Of a stretch of 19,890 nt of DNA, positions 7,428 to 15,272 are shown one piece after another. Under the pieces are notes generated by a model. The model searched no databases, was not told where the DNA came from, and saw only the letters and a list, made by a program, of their open reading frames with translations. The stretch is from Brevundimonas sp. UBA2388 (lineage in GTDB: Bacteria > Pseudomonadota > Alphaproteobacteria > Caulobacterales > Caulobacteraceae). The stretch is from positions 1 to 19,890 of the forward strand of contig DDSO01000064.1 in the NCBI GenBank assembly GCA_002343425.1, read 5' to 3'. The position numbers and the translations under genes are program-made. Position 1 is the stretch's first letter; every line of letters begins with the position of its first letter.

Positions 7428-8311
7428 CAGCCCAGTCCCGCATCCGCCATGGCGCGGTCGATGGCCGGCTTCACCGCATCGGACGTCAGGGACAGGGGCA
7501 GCCGCATCTCCTCGGTGCAGAAACCGAGGCGCGACAGGGCGTATTTCGTCGGCGCCGGCGAATTGTCGAGGAACAGCGCCTTGTGCAGGCCGATCAGCCG
7601 GTCCTGCCAGTCACGCGCCGTGGCGTAGTCGCCAGCCGACGCGGCCTCATGCAGGGCCACCATGGCCTCCGGCGCGACATTGGACGACACCGAGATCACG
7701 CCCACCCCGCCCTGGGCGTGGTAGCCGAGGTAGCTGGGGTCATCGCCCGAAATCAGGTCGAACTGCCCGCCGATGTTGGCCCGCATCCAGCTGACCCGGC
7801 CCAGGTCGCCGGTCGCATCCTTGATGCCGACGATGTTCGGATGGGCCGCCAGCCGGGCGACGGTTTCATTGGCCATGTCCACGCCCGTTCGGCCCGGTAC
7901 GTTGTACAGAAGCACCGGCAACTGGACCGCCTCGGCGATGGCCTCGAAATGCAGCGCCAGCCCCGCCTGCGAAGGCCGGTTGTAGTAGGGGGTGACGATC
8001 AGGGCGCCGTCGGCGCCGACGGTCTTGGCGAACCGGGCCAGCTCGATCGACTTGTCCGTCGCTGACGACCCTGCCCCGGCGATGACCCGCGTCCGCCCGG
8101 CCGCGACCTGAACGCACAGCTCCACCACCCGCTTGTGCTCGTCGAGCGACAGCGAGGCGCTCTCGCCCGTCGTGCCCATCGGGACGACGCCGTGGATTCC
8201 GGCCGCTATCTGGCGTTCCAGAAGTTGCGTGAAGGCGGCTTCGTCCACCTTTCCGTCACGAAGTGGTGTGATCAGGGCGGTGATCACGCCCTTGAACAAG
8301 GGAGCGGTCAT
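7427..8311 (-). CDS. dapA: 4-hydroxy-tetrahydrodipicolinate synthase
   Basis: Condenses pyruvate with aspartate semialdehyde at the start of the diaminopimelate/lysine branch, feeding both lysine and peptidoglycan. The 294-residue TIM-barrel has all the catalytic residues: GTTGESASL (Thr47-Thr48), [11 protein letters not shown] (Tyr136, Arg141) and the Schiff-base lysine in VGIKDATGD (Lys164). The start ATG 8311 gives the family N-terminus ([12 protein letters not shown]). There is no clear Shine-Dalgarno before it. It is transcribed divergently from the lytic transglycosylase gene, which also acts on peptidoglycan metabolism, and is followed by smpB with a one-base overlap. Confidence 0.96.
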   Translation of the reverse strand: MTAPLFKGVITALITPLRDGKVDEAAFTQLLERQIAAGIHGVVPMGTTGESASLSLDEHKRVVELCVQVAAGRTRVIAGAGSSATDKSIELARFAKTVGADGALIVTPYYNRPSQAGLALHFEAIAEAVQLPVLLYNVPGRTGVDMANETVARLAAHPNIVGIKDATGDLGRVSWMRANIGGQFDLISGDDPSYLGYHAQGGVGVISVSSNVAPEAMVALHEAASAGDYATARDWQDRLIGLHKALFLDNSPAPTKYALSRLGFCTEEMRLPLSLTSDAVKPAIDRAMADAGLG

Positions 8312-8341
8312 TGAGACAGATGGTCCTGCGTGGAAAATCGG

Positions 8342-8354
8342 GGCGACAGTCGCC
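8342..8354. promoter_or_regulatory. Small perfect inverted repeat in dapA / transglycosylase divergent region
   Basis: GGCGAC and GTCGCC flank a single central A. It sits between the two divergent starts, 4 bases before a possible plus-strand -10 element (TATTAA at 8358-8363). It could be a small operator, but in GC-rich DNA a 6+6 repeat can arise by chance. Confidence 0.25.
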
Positions 8355-8378
8355 GGATATTAAGCGTTGGAGGGTAGG

Positions 8379-10514
8379 TTGCCGGTCGCCCGACCGCAAC
8401 CGCGACGCATGGAGATCGGACAGGCAATGATCGCTACCAGCCTTGCGGCCGTCCTGGCCCTGCTCGCCCCCGCGCCTGAAAGCCTGCTTCCGCAGGAAGT
8501 CCCCTACAGCGCCCTGGCCTCCGGGCCGGTCAGCAACCAGCCGCGCCTGCTGAACGATCAGGACACCGCCCTCTTCCGTCAGGGTCTGGCCGCCGCCCGG
8601 TCACGGGACATCTCCGGCGCCCGCAATACCGCCGCGCAGATCGGCGACCCGGTCGCCCGCAAACTGGTCGAATGGGCCCTGCTCGACACCTCGGCCGACC
8701 AGATGCCGCTCAGCGACCTCGCCGTCGCCCGCACCAACTTCGCCGGCTGGCCGCGCGCGGAAGGCCGCAACGCCGCCGCCGAACGGGCGCTGGACCGCGG
8801 CTACGCTGGCCCCGACGCGGCCATCAACCTGTTCGCCCGCAGCGGGCCGACGACCGTTCAGGGCGCGATCGCCCTGGCCGATGCGCTCGAGCAGCGCGGC
8901 CGCTCCGATGAAGCCCGCCGTCTCATCACTGACTGGTGGCGCACGCGCTCGTTCGACGACGCGACCCAGACCCGCATCCTGACCCGCTGGGGCTCCAGCC
9001 TGACCCAGGCCGATCACACGGCGCGGCTCAACATGTTGCTGCTCGGCCCGCACGGCCCGGCCACCCGCGCCATGATTCAACTGGTCCCGTCCGACCGGCA
9101 GGCCGTCGCCAACGCCGTCATGGCCTTGCGCACTGCCTATAGCCCGGACGCCATCGTCGCCAATCTCAGCCCCACCCAGGCGCTGGACCCGGCCGTGGCG
9201 CTGGAACGCGTCCGCATCCTGCGCTCGCAGAACCGTCAGTCCGAGGGCTTCGCCCTGCTGGCCGCCCTGCCCGCCGCGCCGTCGCACACCGAGGGCCAGA
9301 ACACCCTGTGGAGCGAGCGCCGCAACTATTTCCTCGACGCGCTCGAGCGCCGCAACGGCCAGGCGGCCTATGACGCCATGGCCGGCCACGGCTTCCCGTC
9401 GGGAGAGCGCAAGGTCGATGCGGAATTCTTCGCCGGTTGGGCCGCGCTGGTGAAACTGAACGATCCCGCCCGCGCCGCCCGGCATTTCGAGACCCTGCGC
9501 CAGGCGTCCTCGACCCCGATCACCCAGGGTCGCGCCCTCTACTGGCTGGGCCGCACCGCTGAAGCCCAGGGGAACACCCCGGCCGCCGTCCAGTATTATC
9601 GGGACGGCGCCCGTCACATCCAGACCTTCTACGGCCAGCTGGCGGCCGAGAAGGCAGGGATCACCACGATCAACCTGCCCGCCGACCCGGTTCCGACCGG
9701 TTCCGACATCGCCGCGTTCGAGGCCAATGAAGTGGTCCGCGCCCTGCGCATCCTCGGCGAGACCGGCGAGATGAGCCTGTTCCGCGTCTTCGCCTATCAG
9801 CTGGACGACGACCTGCCCGGACCGACCGGCCTGGCCCTGCTGATGGACCTGTCGCGCAACTACAACGAAGGCTTCACCGCCATGATGGTGGGCCGCGCCG
9901 CCAGCCAGCGCGGGTTCCTGATGCCCGAGCGACAGTATCCGATCCGGATCCCGCCCTCTGTCCCCGGCGCTGCGCCGCTTGAGTTCACCCAGGCCATCAC
10001 CCGGCAGGAATCCAGCTTCGATCCCCGCGCCCGGTCGCACGCCAATGCCCGGGGCATGATGCAATTCCTGCCCGCCACCGGCCGCAGCGTCGCCCGCCAA
10101 CTGGGCATGCCCTATTCGGATGAACGGCTGTATGACGCCGACTACAATATGACCCTGGGCAGCTTCCATCTCGGCGACCTGACCAATCGCTTCGGCGGCT
10201 CGATGCTGCTGACGACCATCGGCTACAACGCCGGCCCCGCCCGGCCTCCGCAATGGATCGCCCGCTGCGGCGACCCCCGCGGCGGCGCCGTCGACCCGGT
10301 CGACTTCATTGAGTGCGCACCCTTCACAGAGACCCGCAACTATATGATGCGAGTCATGGAAAACATGCAGATTTATCGGGCTCGCCTGAACGGAGGCTCG
10401 GCCCCGCTGACCCTGTCCTCCGACTTGCGGCGTGGCGCTCCGGCGGGGCCGAGTCCCTACACCTATGCCGGCGAGGACGAAGTCCGCACGCCCGAGGGCG
10501 AACCGTCGGAATAG
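8379..10514 (+). CDS. Soluble lytic murein transglycosylase (Slt70 type)
   Basis: Cleaves the MurNAc-GlcNAc bond of peptidoglycan in the periplasm, forming 1,6-anhydro-MurNAc ends. After a signal segment (ATSLAAVLALLAPAPES) comes a long alpha-helical superhelix region with repeated AL/AA-rich helices, as in Slt70. The C-terminal SLT goose-lysozyme-like domain follows, with ITRQESSFDPRARS (catalytic Glu at about residue 544), ANARGMMQFLPATG and TTIGYNAGPAR. About 711 residues. TTG 8379 is preferred because GGAGGG lies 4 bases upstream and it gives the signal peptide an Arg-rich n-region; TTG 8367, ATG 8409 and ATG 8427 are alternatives. The 3' end overlaps the convergent ABC ATPase gene by 52 bases. 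Confidence 0.92.
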   Translation: MPVARPQPRRMEIGQAMIATSLAAVLALLAPAPESLLPQEVPYSALASGPVSNQPRLLNDQDTALFRQGLAAARSRDISGARNTAAQIGDPVARKLVEWALLDTSADQMPLSDLAVARTNFAGWPRAEGRNAAAERALDRGYAGPDAAINLFARSGPTTVQGAIALADALEQRGRSDEARRLITDWWRTRSFDDATQTRILTRWGSSLTQADHTARLNMLLLGPHGPATRAMIQLVPSDRQAVANAVMALRTAYSPDAIVANLSPTQALDPAVALERVRILRSQNRQSEGFALLAALPAAPSHTEGQNTLWSERRNYFLDALERRNGQAAYDAMAGHGFPSGERKVDAEFFAGWAALVKLNDPARAARHFETLRQASSTPITQGRALYWLGRTAEAQGNTPAAVQYYRDGARHIQTFYGQLAAEKAGITTINLPADPVPTGSDIAAFEANEVVRALRILGETGEMSLFRVFAYQLDDDLPGPTGLALLMDLSRNYNEGFTAMMVGRAASQRGFLMPERQYPIRIPPSVPGAAPLEFTQAITRQESSFDPRARSHANARGMMQFLPATGRSVARQLGMPYSDERLYDADYNMTLGSFHLGDLTNRFGGSMLLTTIGYNAGPARPPQWIARCGDPRGGAVDPVDFIECAPFTETRNYMMRVMENMQIYRARLNGGSAPLTLSSDLRRGAPAGPSPYTYAGEDEVRTPEGEPSE

Positions 10515-11263
10515 CGGCCGCTCGACAGCAAGGGCCCGTCCGGCCCCTCAACCCAGCGCGCTGACAGGCCGAACACCCGCGCCATGACCTCCGGCGTCAG
10601 CGCATCCGTCGGCGCGCCGTCGGCCGCCACCTGACCCCTGTACAGCACGACCACGCGGTCCGCGAACCGCGCCGCCAGCGCCAGATCATGCAGGCTGACA
10701 AGCACAGCCTGCCCCGCCGCCGCCCGCGCCTTCAGCCGCTCCAGCACCATCAGCTGCGCCTCCGGATCCAGCCCGGCCGTCGGCTCATCGGCCAGCATGG
10801 CCTGGGCCCCGGTCGCCAGCGCCCGCGCCAGCAACACCCTCGCCCGTTCGCCACCCGACATCTCGGCCACGCCGCGATCCGCCAGATGCCCGGCCTCGAC
10901 CTCGTCAAGCGCGGCGCGACCTGCCGCAAGTGCATCAGCGCCCGAGAGGAAGGGCGCGCCGAGGGCGGCGACTTCGATCGCAGGCAAATTCCAGGCGATC
11001 CGACCTTCCTGTGGCAGGTAGGCGACGCGAGCCGCGCGGGCCGATGGCGACAGCGTCGCTACGTCGTCCCCCTGCAGACGAACGACTCCGCGGGTGAGAG
11101 GCAGCAGCCCGGCGAAAGCCCGGATCAGGCTCGACTTGCCGGCGCCGTTGGGGCCGACAACGACCACCAACTTGCCGGTCTCCACCAGCAGGTCTGCGCC
11201 ATCCAGAACGGTGCGCCCGCCGATTTCGGCGTCCGCGTCCCACATCGTCAGGAACGGAGTCAA
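10463..11263 (-). CDS. ABC transporter ATPase of iron-chelate/cobalamin importer
   Basis: Nucleotide-binding subunit of a FecE/BtuD-like importer. All motifs are present: Walker A GPNGAGKSS (37-45), Q-loop YLPQEG (Gln85), signature MSGGERARVLLARAL (135-149), Walker B AMLADEPTAGLD and H-loop SLHD (His192). About 266 residues. TTG 11263 is preferred because it makes a TTGA overlap with the permease stop and has GGAG 8 bases upstream; GTG 11272 and ATG 11245 are alternatives. It is the last gene of the operon, and its last codons overlap the 3' end of the transglycosylase gene on the other strand. The substrate cannot be read from this subunit. Confidence 0.93.
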   Translation of the reverse strand: MTPFLTMWDADAEIGGRTVLDGADLLVETGKLVVVVGPNGAGKSSLIRAFAGLLPLTRGVVRLQGDDVATLSPSARAARVAYLPQEGRIAWNLPAIEVAALGAPFLSGADALAAGRAALDEVEAGHLADRGVAEMSGGERARVLLARALATGAQAMLADEPTAGLDPEAQLMVLERLKARAAAGQAVLVSLHDLALAARFADRVVVLYRGQVAADGAPTDALTPEVMARVFGLSARWVEGPDGPLLSSGRYSDGSPSGVRTSSSPA

Positions 11264-12249
11264 AGCCGCCACTCCCGCGCGGCCCGCCAGGCGATGAGGG
11301 CGAACAGGGGCGCGCCGACCAGGGCCGTGAACACCCCCAGCTTCAGTTCCTGATCCGTCGGGGTCATCCGCGCCAGCAGGTCCGCGACCACCAGCATCAG
11401 ACCGCCGGCAAGCGCCGCGGGCAGCAACAGACGGCCGGGATCGCCCCGCACCGCGCTACGCACCAGATGCGGCGCCGCCAGGCCGACGAAGCCGATCACG
11501 CCGGCCACCGCGACCGCCGCCCCGGTCGCCAAGGCCGTCGCCAGCAGGGCCAGCAGCCTCAGCCGCGCCATCGGCAGGCCCGATGTCCGGGCCGTCTCCT
11601 CGCCGAGACTCAGCATGCGCAGGCCCGGCGCCGCCAGGGCCGCCAAGGCCCCGGCGACAAGCACCGCCGGCGTCACCCAGGCCACATCGATCCAGCTGCG
11701 GTTCTGCACCGAGCCGAGCAGCCAGCTCATCACCTCGGCCGTGGCGATCGGCGACGGCGACAGGTTGAAGATCAGGGCCGTGGCCGCCCCCGCGAAACTG
11801 GACACCGCCACGCCGAACAGGATCAGGGCTTCCGGCGACCGAACCCGGGCGGAAAACAGGATCAGCAGCCCGCCCGCCAGTCCGGCTCCCAGCAGCGCCG
11901 ACACCTCGACCGCACCCGGAACCGCCGCCGCGCCCAGCACGATCGCTCCCGCCGCCGCCAGCGCCGCCGAGGCCGAAACCCCCAGCACGCCCGGATCAGC
12001 CAGCGGGTTGCGCAGCAGACCCTGCATCACCGCGCCCGACAGCCCCAGCGCCGCCCCGACCATCAGGGCCGTCGCCACGCGCGGCGCCCGCACCTGCCAC
12101 AGCACCTCCGCCGGTCCCGAGACGGGGTCGGCAAAGGCCTGGCGCATCTGCGCCATGTCGAAAACGGTCTCGCCCAGCAGGATTCCCATGACGGACGCCG
12201 CCGCGATCAGCACCGACAGCGCCAAGGTCAGACGTGAAGGCCGCGTCAT
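11260..12249 (-). CDS. FecCD/BtuC-family ABC transporter permease
   Basis: Integral membrane subunit that passes an iron-siderophore, heme or cobalamin-type substrate through the inner membrane. The 329-residue protein is strongly hydrophobic with about ten helices. FecCD signatures are clear: VRAPRVATALMVGAALGLSG, then MQGLLRNPLADPGVLGVS, and GVIGFVGLAAPHLVR preceding the coupling helix. ATG 12249 overlaps the stop of the binding-protein gene as ATGA, with AAGG about 8 bases upstream. The stop overlaps the ATPase start as TTGA, so the three transporter subunits are likely made in step. Confidence 0.94.
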   Translation of the reverse strand: MTRPSRLTLALSVLIAAASVMGILLGETVFDMAQMRQAFADPVSGPAEVLWQVRAPRVATALMVGAALGLSGAVMQGLLRNPLADPGVLGVSASAALAAAGAIVLGAAAVPGAVEVSALLGAGLAGGLLILFSARVRSPEALILFGVAVSSFAGAATALIFNLSPSPIATAEVMSWLLGSVQNRSWIDVAWVTPAVLVAGALAALAAPGLRMLSLGEETARTSGLPMARLRLLALLATALATGAAVAVAGVIGFVGLAAPHLVRSAVRGDPGRLLLPAALAGGLMLVVADLLARMTPTDQELKLGVFTALVGAPLFALIAWRAAREWRL

Positions 12250-13043
12250 GCCCCGGCCTTCAGCATGGCCGCCGCATCGGCCGCGAACCAGGCCGGACAG
12301 GTCAGGGCCGCCGCCGGCAACTGTGCCGCCACACGGCCTTTCGCCGCCCGCTGCACGACCGGATGCCGCCCCGCCCCGCGCCAGTCGCCGCGGACCTGGT
12401 CGAAGAAGCCCAGCACGAACCGCGCCGGCGGATACAGGGCGATCCGCTCCACGCTGACCGGGGCGAAGAAGGGTCCGGGCGCCGCATTGGTGAAGCCCGC
12501 CGCGGCCAGAATGGCGTCCATCAGCGTGCCCTTGCCCGCCGTGAAGCCACCCGCCGTCAGATACAGGGCGGACCGTATGGGCGCGGCGGGATCAGGGGCG
12601 GCGGTACGCAGCCTCGTATCCATCCGCGCCACCAGCGCTTCGCCGTGTTCAGACGCCTCGATGCCCTGCGCGACCGCACGAATATTCACCCGTATCCCGT
12701 TGAAATCTGTTGCATCGTCTATGGTGACGATCCGCACGCCGGTGGCTTCCAGCCGGGCGAGCAGTCTTGCATCCCCGCCCCAGTAGCGCACCACCACGTC
12801 AGGCCGGAAGGCAATGGCCGCCTCCAGGGTGGGCCGTACCCGTCGCCGACCCACCGCCGCTTCCCGCATCCAGGCGTCCGGATCATCGGCCCGAGGCGAC
12901 AGCGCCAGCTCGGCGTCGGGCCTCAACGCCAGAACATACTGGTCAGCGCACTGGTCCAGCGCCATGACCCGCAAAGGCCGGGCCTCGGCGACTCCCGCGC
13001 CCAGCACCACCAGCCCGGCCAGCGCCCCCGCCGGCCATCTCAC
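12246..13043 (-). CDS. Periplasmic substrate-binding protein of ABC importer (Fe-chelate/B12 type)
   Basis: Captures the substrate in the periplasm and delivers it to the FecCD permease. From GTG 13043 the product is 265 residues and begins with a classical signal peptide (MRWPAGALAGLVVLGAGVAEA). The mature part has the class III binding-protein pattern: LRVMALDQCADQYVLAL, LEAAIAFRPDVVVRYWGG and LARLEATGVRIVTI. GTG 13043 forms a GTGA overlap with the tetR stop; the longer open frame (to 13163) gives no signal peptide and overlaps tetR. There is no lipobox cysteine after the signal peptide, so the protein is probably soluble. Substrate (iron-siderophore, heme or cobalamin) is unresolved. Confidence 0.88.
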   Translation of the reverse strand: MRWPAGALAGLVVLGAGVAEARPLRVMALDQCADQYVLALRPDAELALSPRADDPDAWMREAAVGRRRVRPTLEAAIAFRPDVVVRYWGGDARLLARLEATGVRIVTIDDATDFNGIRVNIRAVAQGIEASEHGEALVARMDTRLRTAAPDPAAPIRSALYLTAGGFTAGKGTLMDAILAAAGFTNAAPGPFFAPVSVERIALYPPARFVLGFFDQVRGDWRGAGRHPVVQRAAKGRVAAQLPAAALTCPAWFAADAAAMLKAGA

Positions 13044-13675
13044 GATTTCAGCAGGCCCGCGAACAACCCCTCCAGCAGGGTGGTCACCAGGGCCTCCCGT
13101 TCGACCCAGTCGAAATACGGTTTGGTGATCATCAACGACACCACGCCATGAGCCCCCGCCCACAGGGCCTGGGCCGTCGTCCGGGCGTCGCCGCGCAGCA
13201 ATCCGGCCGCCCCGGCGTCTTCCACAACGACCTCAAAGGACCGGTACAAACTGAACCCCAGTTCCTGCGCCGCCGACTGGGCCCCGTGCTGAAGCTCGAC
13301 CGGCCGGGTCATATGGATCAGCCGATAGGCGTTCGGATTGGCGAAGCCGAAGTCGATATAGGCGCGCAGCATGCGTCGCAGGCGCACCTCCGGCCCGCCG
13401 GGCTCGGCGATGATCGCCTGGTTCATTTCCAGCAGGGCCGCGAAGGCCTGCCGACAGATCTCCTGCAGGATTTCGCCCTTCTCTGCGAAATGCATGTAGA
13501 GCGCCGTGGAGGACAGGCCGACCTCGTCGGCGATCTTGCGGATCGTCGCCCCCTCGTAGCCATGCTCGACGAAGATGCGTTCGGCGGCGGCGAGGATTTC
13601 CGCGCGACGGGCATGGCCCTCGCCCTTGGGCTTGCGCTGTGAACGCAGATTGAGCGGGGGTGCGGCAACGGTCAC
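13040..13675 (-). CDS. TetR-family transcriptional regulator of the ABC importer operon
   Basis: The N-terminal DNA-binding domain is typical: RRAEILAAAERIFVEHGY, then the helix-turn-helix in ATIRKIADEVGLSSTALYMHFAEKGEIL (about 43-70). The C-terminal part, with WAGAHGVVSL, looks like the WHG-type ligand domain. At 211 residues it has the usual TetR length. GTG 13675 is chosen because GGAG lies 7 bases upstream and only there does the protein begin shortly before the conserved domain; the frame is open to 13900 but that part covers the promoter. It is the first gene of its operon and overlaps the binding-protein gene by GTGA, which suggests autoregulation together with the transporter. Confidence 0.9.
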   Translation of the reverse strand: MTVAAPPLNLRSQRKPKGEGHARRAEILAAAERIFVEHGYEGATIRKIADEVGLSSTALYMHFAEKGEILQEICRQAFAALLEMNQAIIAEPGGPEVRLRRMLRAYIDFGFANPNAYRLIHMTRPVELQHGAQSAAQELGFSLYRSFEVVVEDAGAAGLLRGDARTTAQALWAGAHGVVSLMITKPYFDWVEREALVTTLLEGLFAGLLKS

Positions 13676-13700
13676 GCGGAGGCTCCGGACGTTGGAACCC

Positions 13701-13730
13701 TGAATAGCGGCATTCCCTGCCCCGCGCCAA
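13701..13730 (-). promoter_or_regulatory. Candidate promoter of the tetR-ABC importer operon
   Basis: TTGGCG (13730-13725) and TATTCA (13706-13701) are 18 bases apart on the minus strand. Transcription would start near 13694, giving a leader of about 20 bases containing the GGAG ribosome site before GTG 13675. The hexamers are only fair matches. Confidence 0.4.
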
Positions 13731-13750
13731 CCGCTTGCAGCGCGCGAATC

Positions 13751-13768
13751 ACCAAGGTAACCCTTGGT
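13751..13768. promoter_or_regulatory. Perfect inverted repeat, candidate TetR operator
   Basis: ACCAAGG and CCTTGGT are exact reverse complements separated by TAAC. The site lies in the divergent region between tetR and the glycosyltransferase gene, about 20 bases upstream of the proposed tetR -35 element, and next to a GAATC (GANTC) site at 13746-13750. It is AT-richer than its surroundings. TetR proteins bind palindromes of this size close to their own gene, so this is the best operator candidate here. Confidence 0.5.
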
Positions 13769-13853
13769 AGTGGATGGGGTTGAGGTCAGCGCTTTGGACG
13801 ATCGCCGGCGGGAAGCCGCGCGATACGGACCGCCGCTCGGACAGAGCGCGGCG

Positions 13854-15272
13854 ATGCGCGGCCTCGCGCCCTTCCAGGCCTTGCTGCTGGCCGCGGTCAC
13901 GGGCGCGGCAGCCCTCGCGCTATGGTTCTGGCCCGAGCGGGTGGCGGACTGGCTCGTCGCCGTGGCGGCCTTTGCCTTCCTGGCCGTAGCGCTCTGGCGG
14001 GTGCTGTTGATCCTGGTCAGCGCAGCGCCGCCGCCGGAATCGCCGTCGCCGCCGGTCTGGCCGCGCTACACCATCCTGGCGGCGCTGTATGATGAGGCTG
14101 AGATCGTCGGCCAGCTGATCGAACGCCTCTCGCGGATCGACTATCCCTCCGATCGTCTTCAGGGCCTGCTCGTGCTGGAGGCCCACGACCATGAGACCAT
14201 CGCCGCCGCCCTCGCCGCGCCGCGACCGGACTGGCTGGACATATTGGTGACCCCGCCGGGGAAGCCACAGACCAAGCCCCGCGCCCTCAACTTCGCCCTG
14301 ACCCAGGCCACAGGCGAGCTGCTGACCGTCTATGATGCCGAGGACGCGCCCGATTCCCAACAGCTTCGCGAGGCCGCCGCCCGGTTCGCCGCCGACCAGG
14401 GCGGTCGTCTGGCCTGCCTCCAGGCCCCACTTCGCGTCCGTCCCCCGGCGAAAGACGCCTCCCGCTTCATGGGCCGACAGTTCGCCGCCGAATACGCCAG
14501 CCTTTTCGAGACCACGCTTCCCGGCATGGCGCGCCTTGGTCTGCCCTTTCCCCTCGGTGGAACCAGCAATCATTTCCGGGTCGAGGTCCTTCGCGCCGTC
14601 GGCGGCTGGGATGCCTGGAATGTCACCGAGGATGCCGATCTCGGATTCAGGCTCTGGAGCGGCGGTTGGACCCTGGGTGTACTGGCCCGCCCGACATGGG
14701 AGATGCCGCCGGAGGGATTGCCGCACTGGCTGCCGCAGAGGACGCGCTGGCTCAAGGGCTATCTCCAGACCTGGGGCGTGCATACGCGCCGGCCCTGGCC
14801 GCTGGGCTGGCGCGGAGGCCTCGCCCTTGTGATGACGGTGGGCGCCGGCCTCGTCTCGGCGGCGATCCATGGCCTGACCCTGGCCTGGGTGGCGGCGGCG
14901 GTGCTGGTTTCGGCCATGGCCGGCCTGCCGCCTGAAACGCCGGTTCTGGCGCTCTGTGTTCTGGTGCTTGGCGCGGCCTCGGCCTGGCTGTCCTGCGCCA
15001 TCGGGGCGAGACGCGCCGGGGCTCCCTATGGCGCGGCCGACATGATCCAGGCGCCCGCCTACTGGGCCCTGCTTTCCCTCGCCTTCGTTCATGCCGCCTG
15101 GCGGCTGGTCCTCGAACCGTTCGCCTGGGACAAGACCCCCCATCGGCGCGATGCACCGTCTGACACGGAATCCCCCGTCGCGTCGTCAGCCGAAGCGAAC
15201 GACGTGCTGGACGCGACCGCGCCTCTCCGCCTATCAGCGGGTCATGCCGCCGCGCCTCAACCCGTCGCCTGA
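13854..15272 (+). CDS. Membrane-bound family 2 glycosyltransferase
   Basis: Likely adds sugars to an envelope or extracellular polysaccharide at the inner membrane. Two hydrophobic helices open the protein, followed by a cytoplasmic GT2 domain. Its motifs are YTILAALYDEAEIVGQLI, TVYDAEDAPD (nucleotide-sugar binding DxxD near 161-164), TEDADLGFRLW (acidic pair near 259) and QRTRW (295-299), the Q-x-x-R-W motif of BcsA-like enzymes. Three or four further helices lie in the C-terminal third, then a hydrophilic Ala/Ser-rich tail. ATG 13854 gives 473 residues; GTG 13770 and TTG 13794 (GAGG upstream) are possible longer starts. Its 3' end overlaps the methyltransferase gene by 29 bases. Acceptor and sugar are unknown. 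Confidence 0.88.
   Translation: MRGLAPFQALLLAAVTGAAALALWFWPERVADWLVAVAAFAFLAVALWRVLLILVSAAPPPESPSPPVWPRYTILAALYDEAEIVGQLIERLSRIDYPSDRLQGLLVLEAHDHETIAAALAAPRPDWLDILVTPPGKPQTKPRALNFALTQATGELLTVYDAEDAPDSQQLREAAARFAADQGGRLACLQAPLRVRPPAKDASRFMGRQFAAEYASLFETTLPGMARLGLPFPLGGTSNHFRVEVLRAVGGWDAWNVTEDADLGFRLWSGGWTLGVLARPTWEMPPEGLPHWLPQRTRWLKGYLQTWGVHTRRPWPLGWRGGLALVMTVGAGLVSAAIHGLTLAWVAAAVLVSAMAGLPPETPVLALCVLVLGAASAWLSCAIGARRAGAPYGAADMIQAPAYWALLSLAFVHAAWRLVLEPFAWDKTPHRRDAPSDTESPVASSAEANDVLDATAPLRLSAGHAAAPQPVA

Noticed and set aside
8601-10253. 550-codon minus-strand frame opposite the transglycosylase
   Set aside because: Gly/Ala/Arg-rich composition with no recognisable domain; the plus strand has clear Slt motifs, so this is a shadow.
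13676-13900. 75-residue N-terminal extension of the TetR protein
   Set aside because: It would cover the promoter and palindrome, has unlike composition, and GTG 13675 with GGAG fits the family N-terminus.
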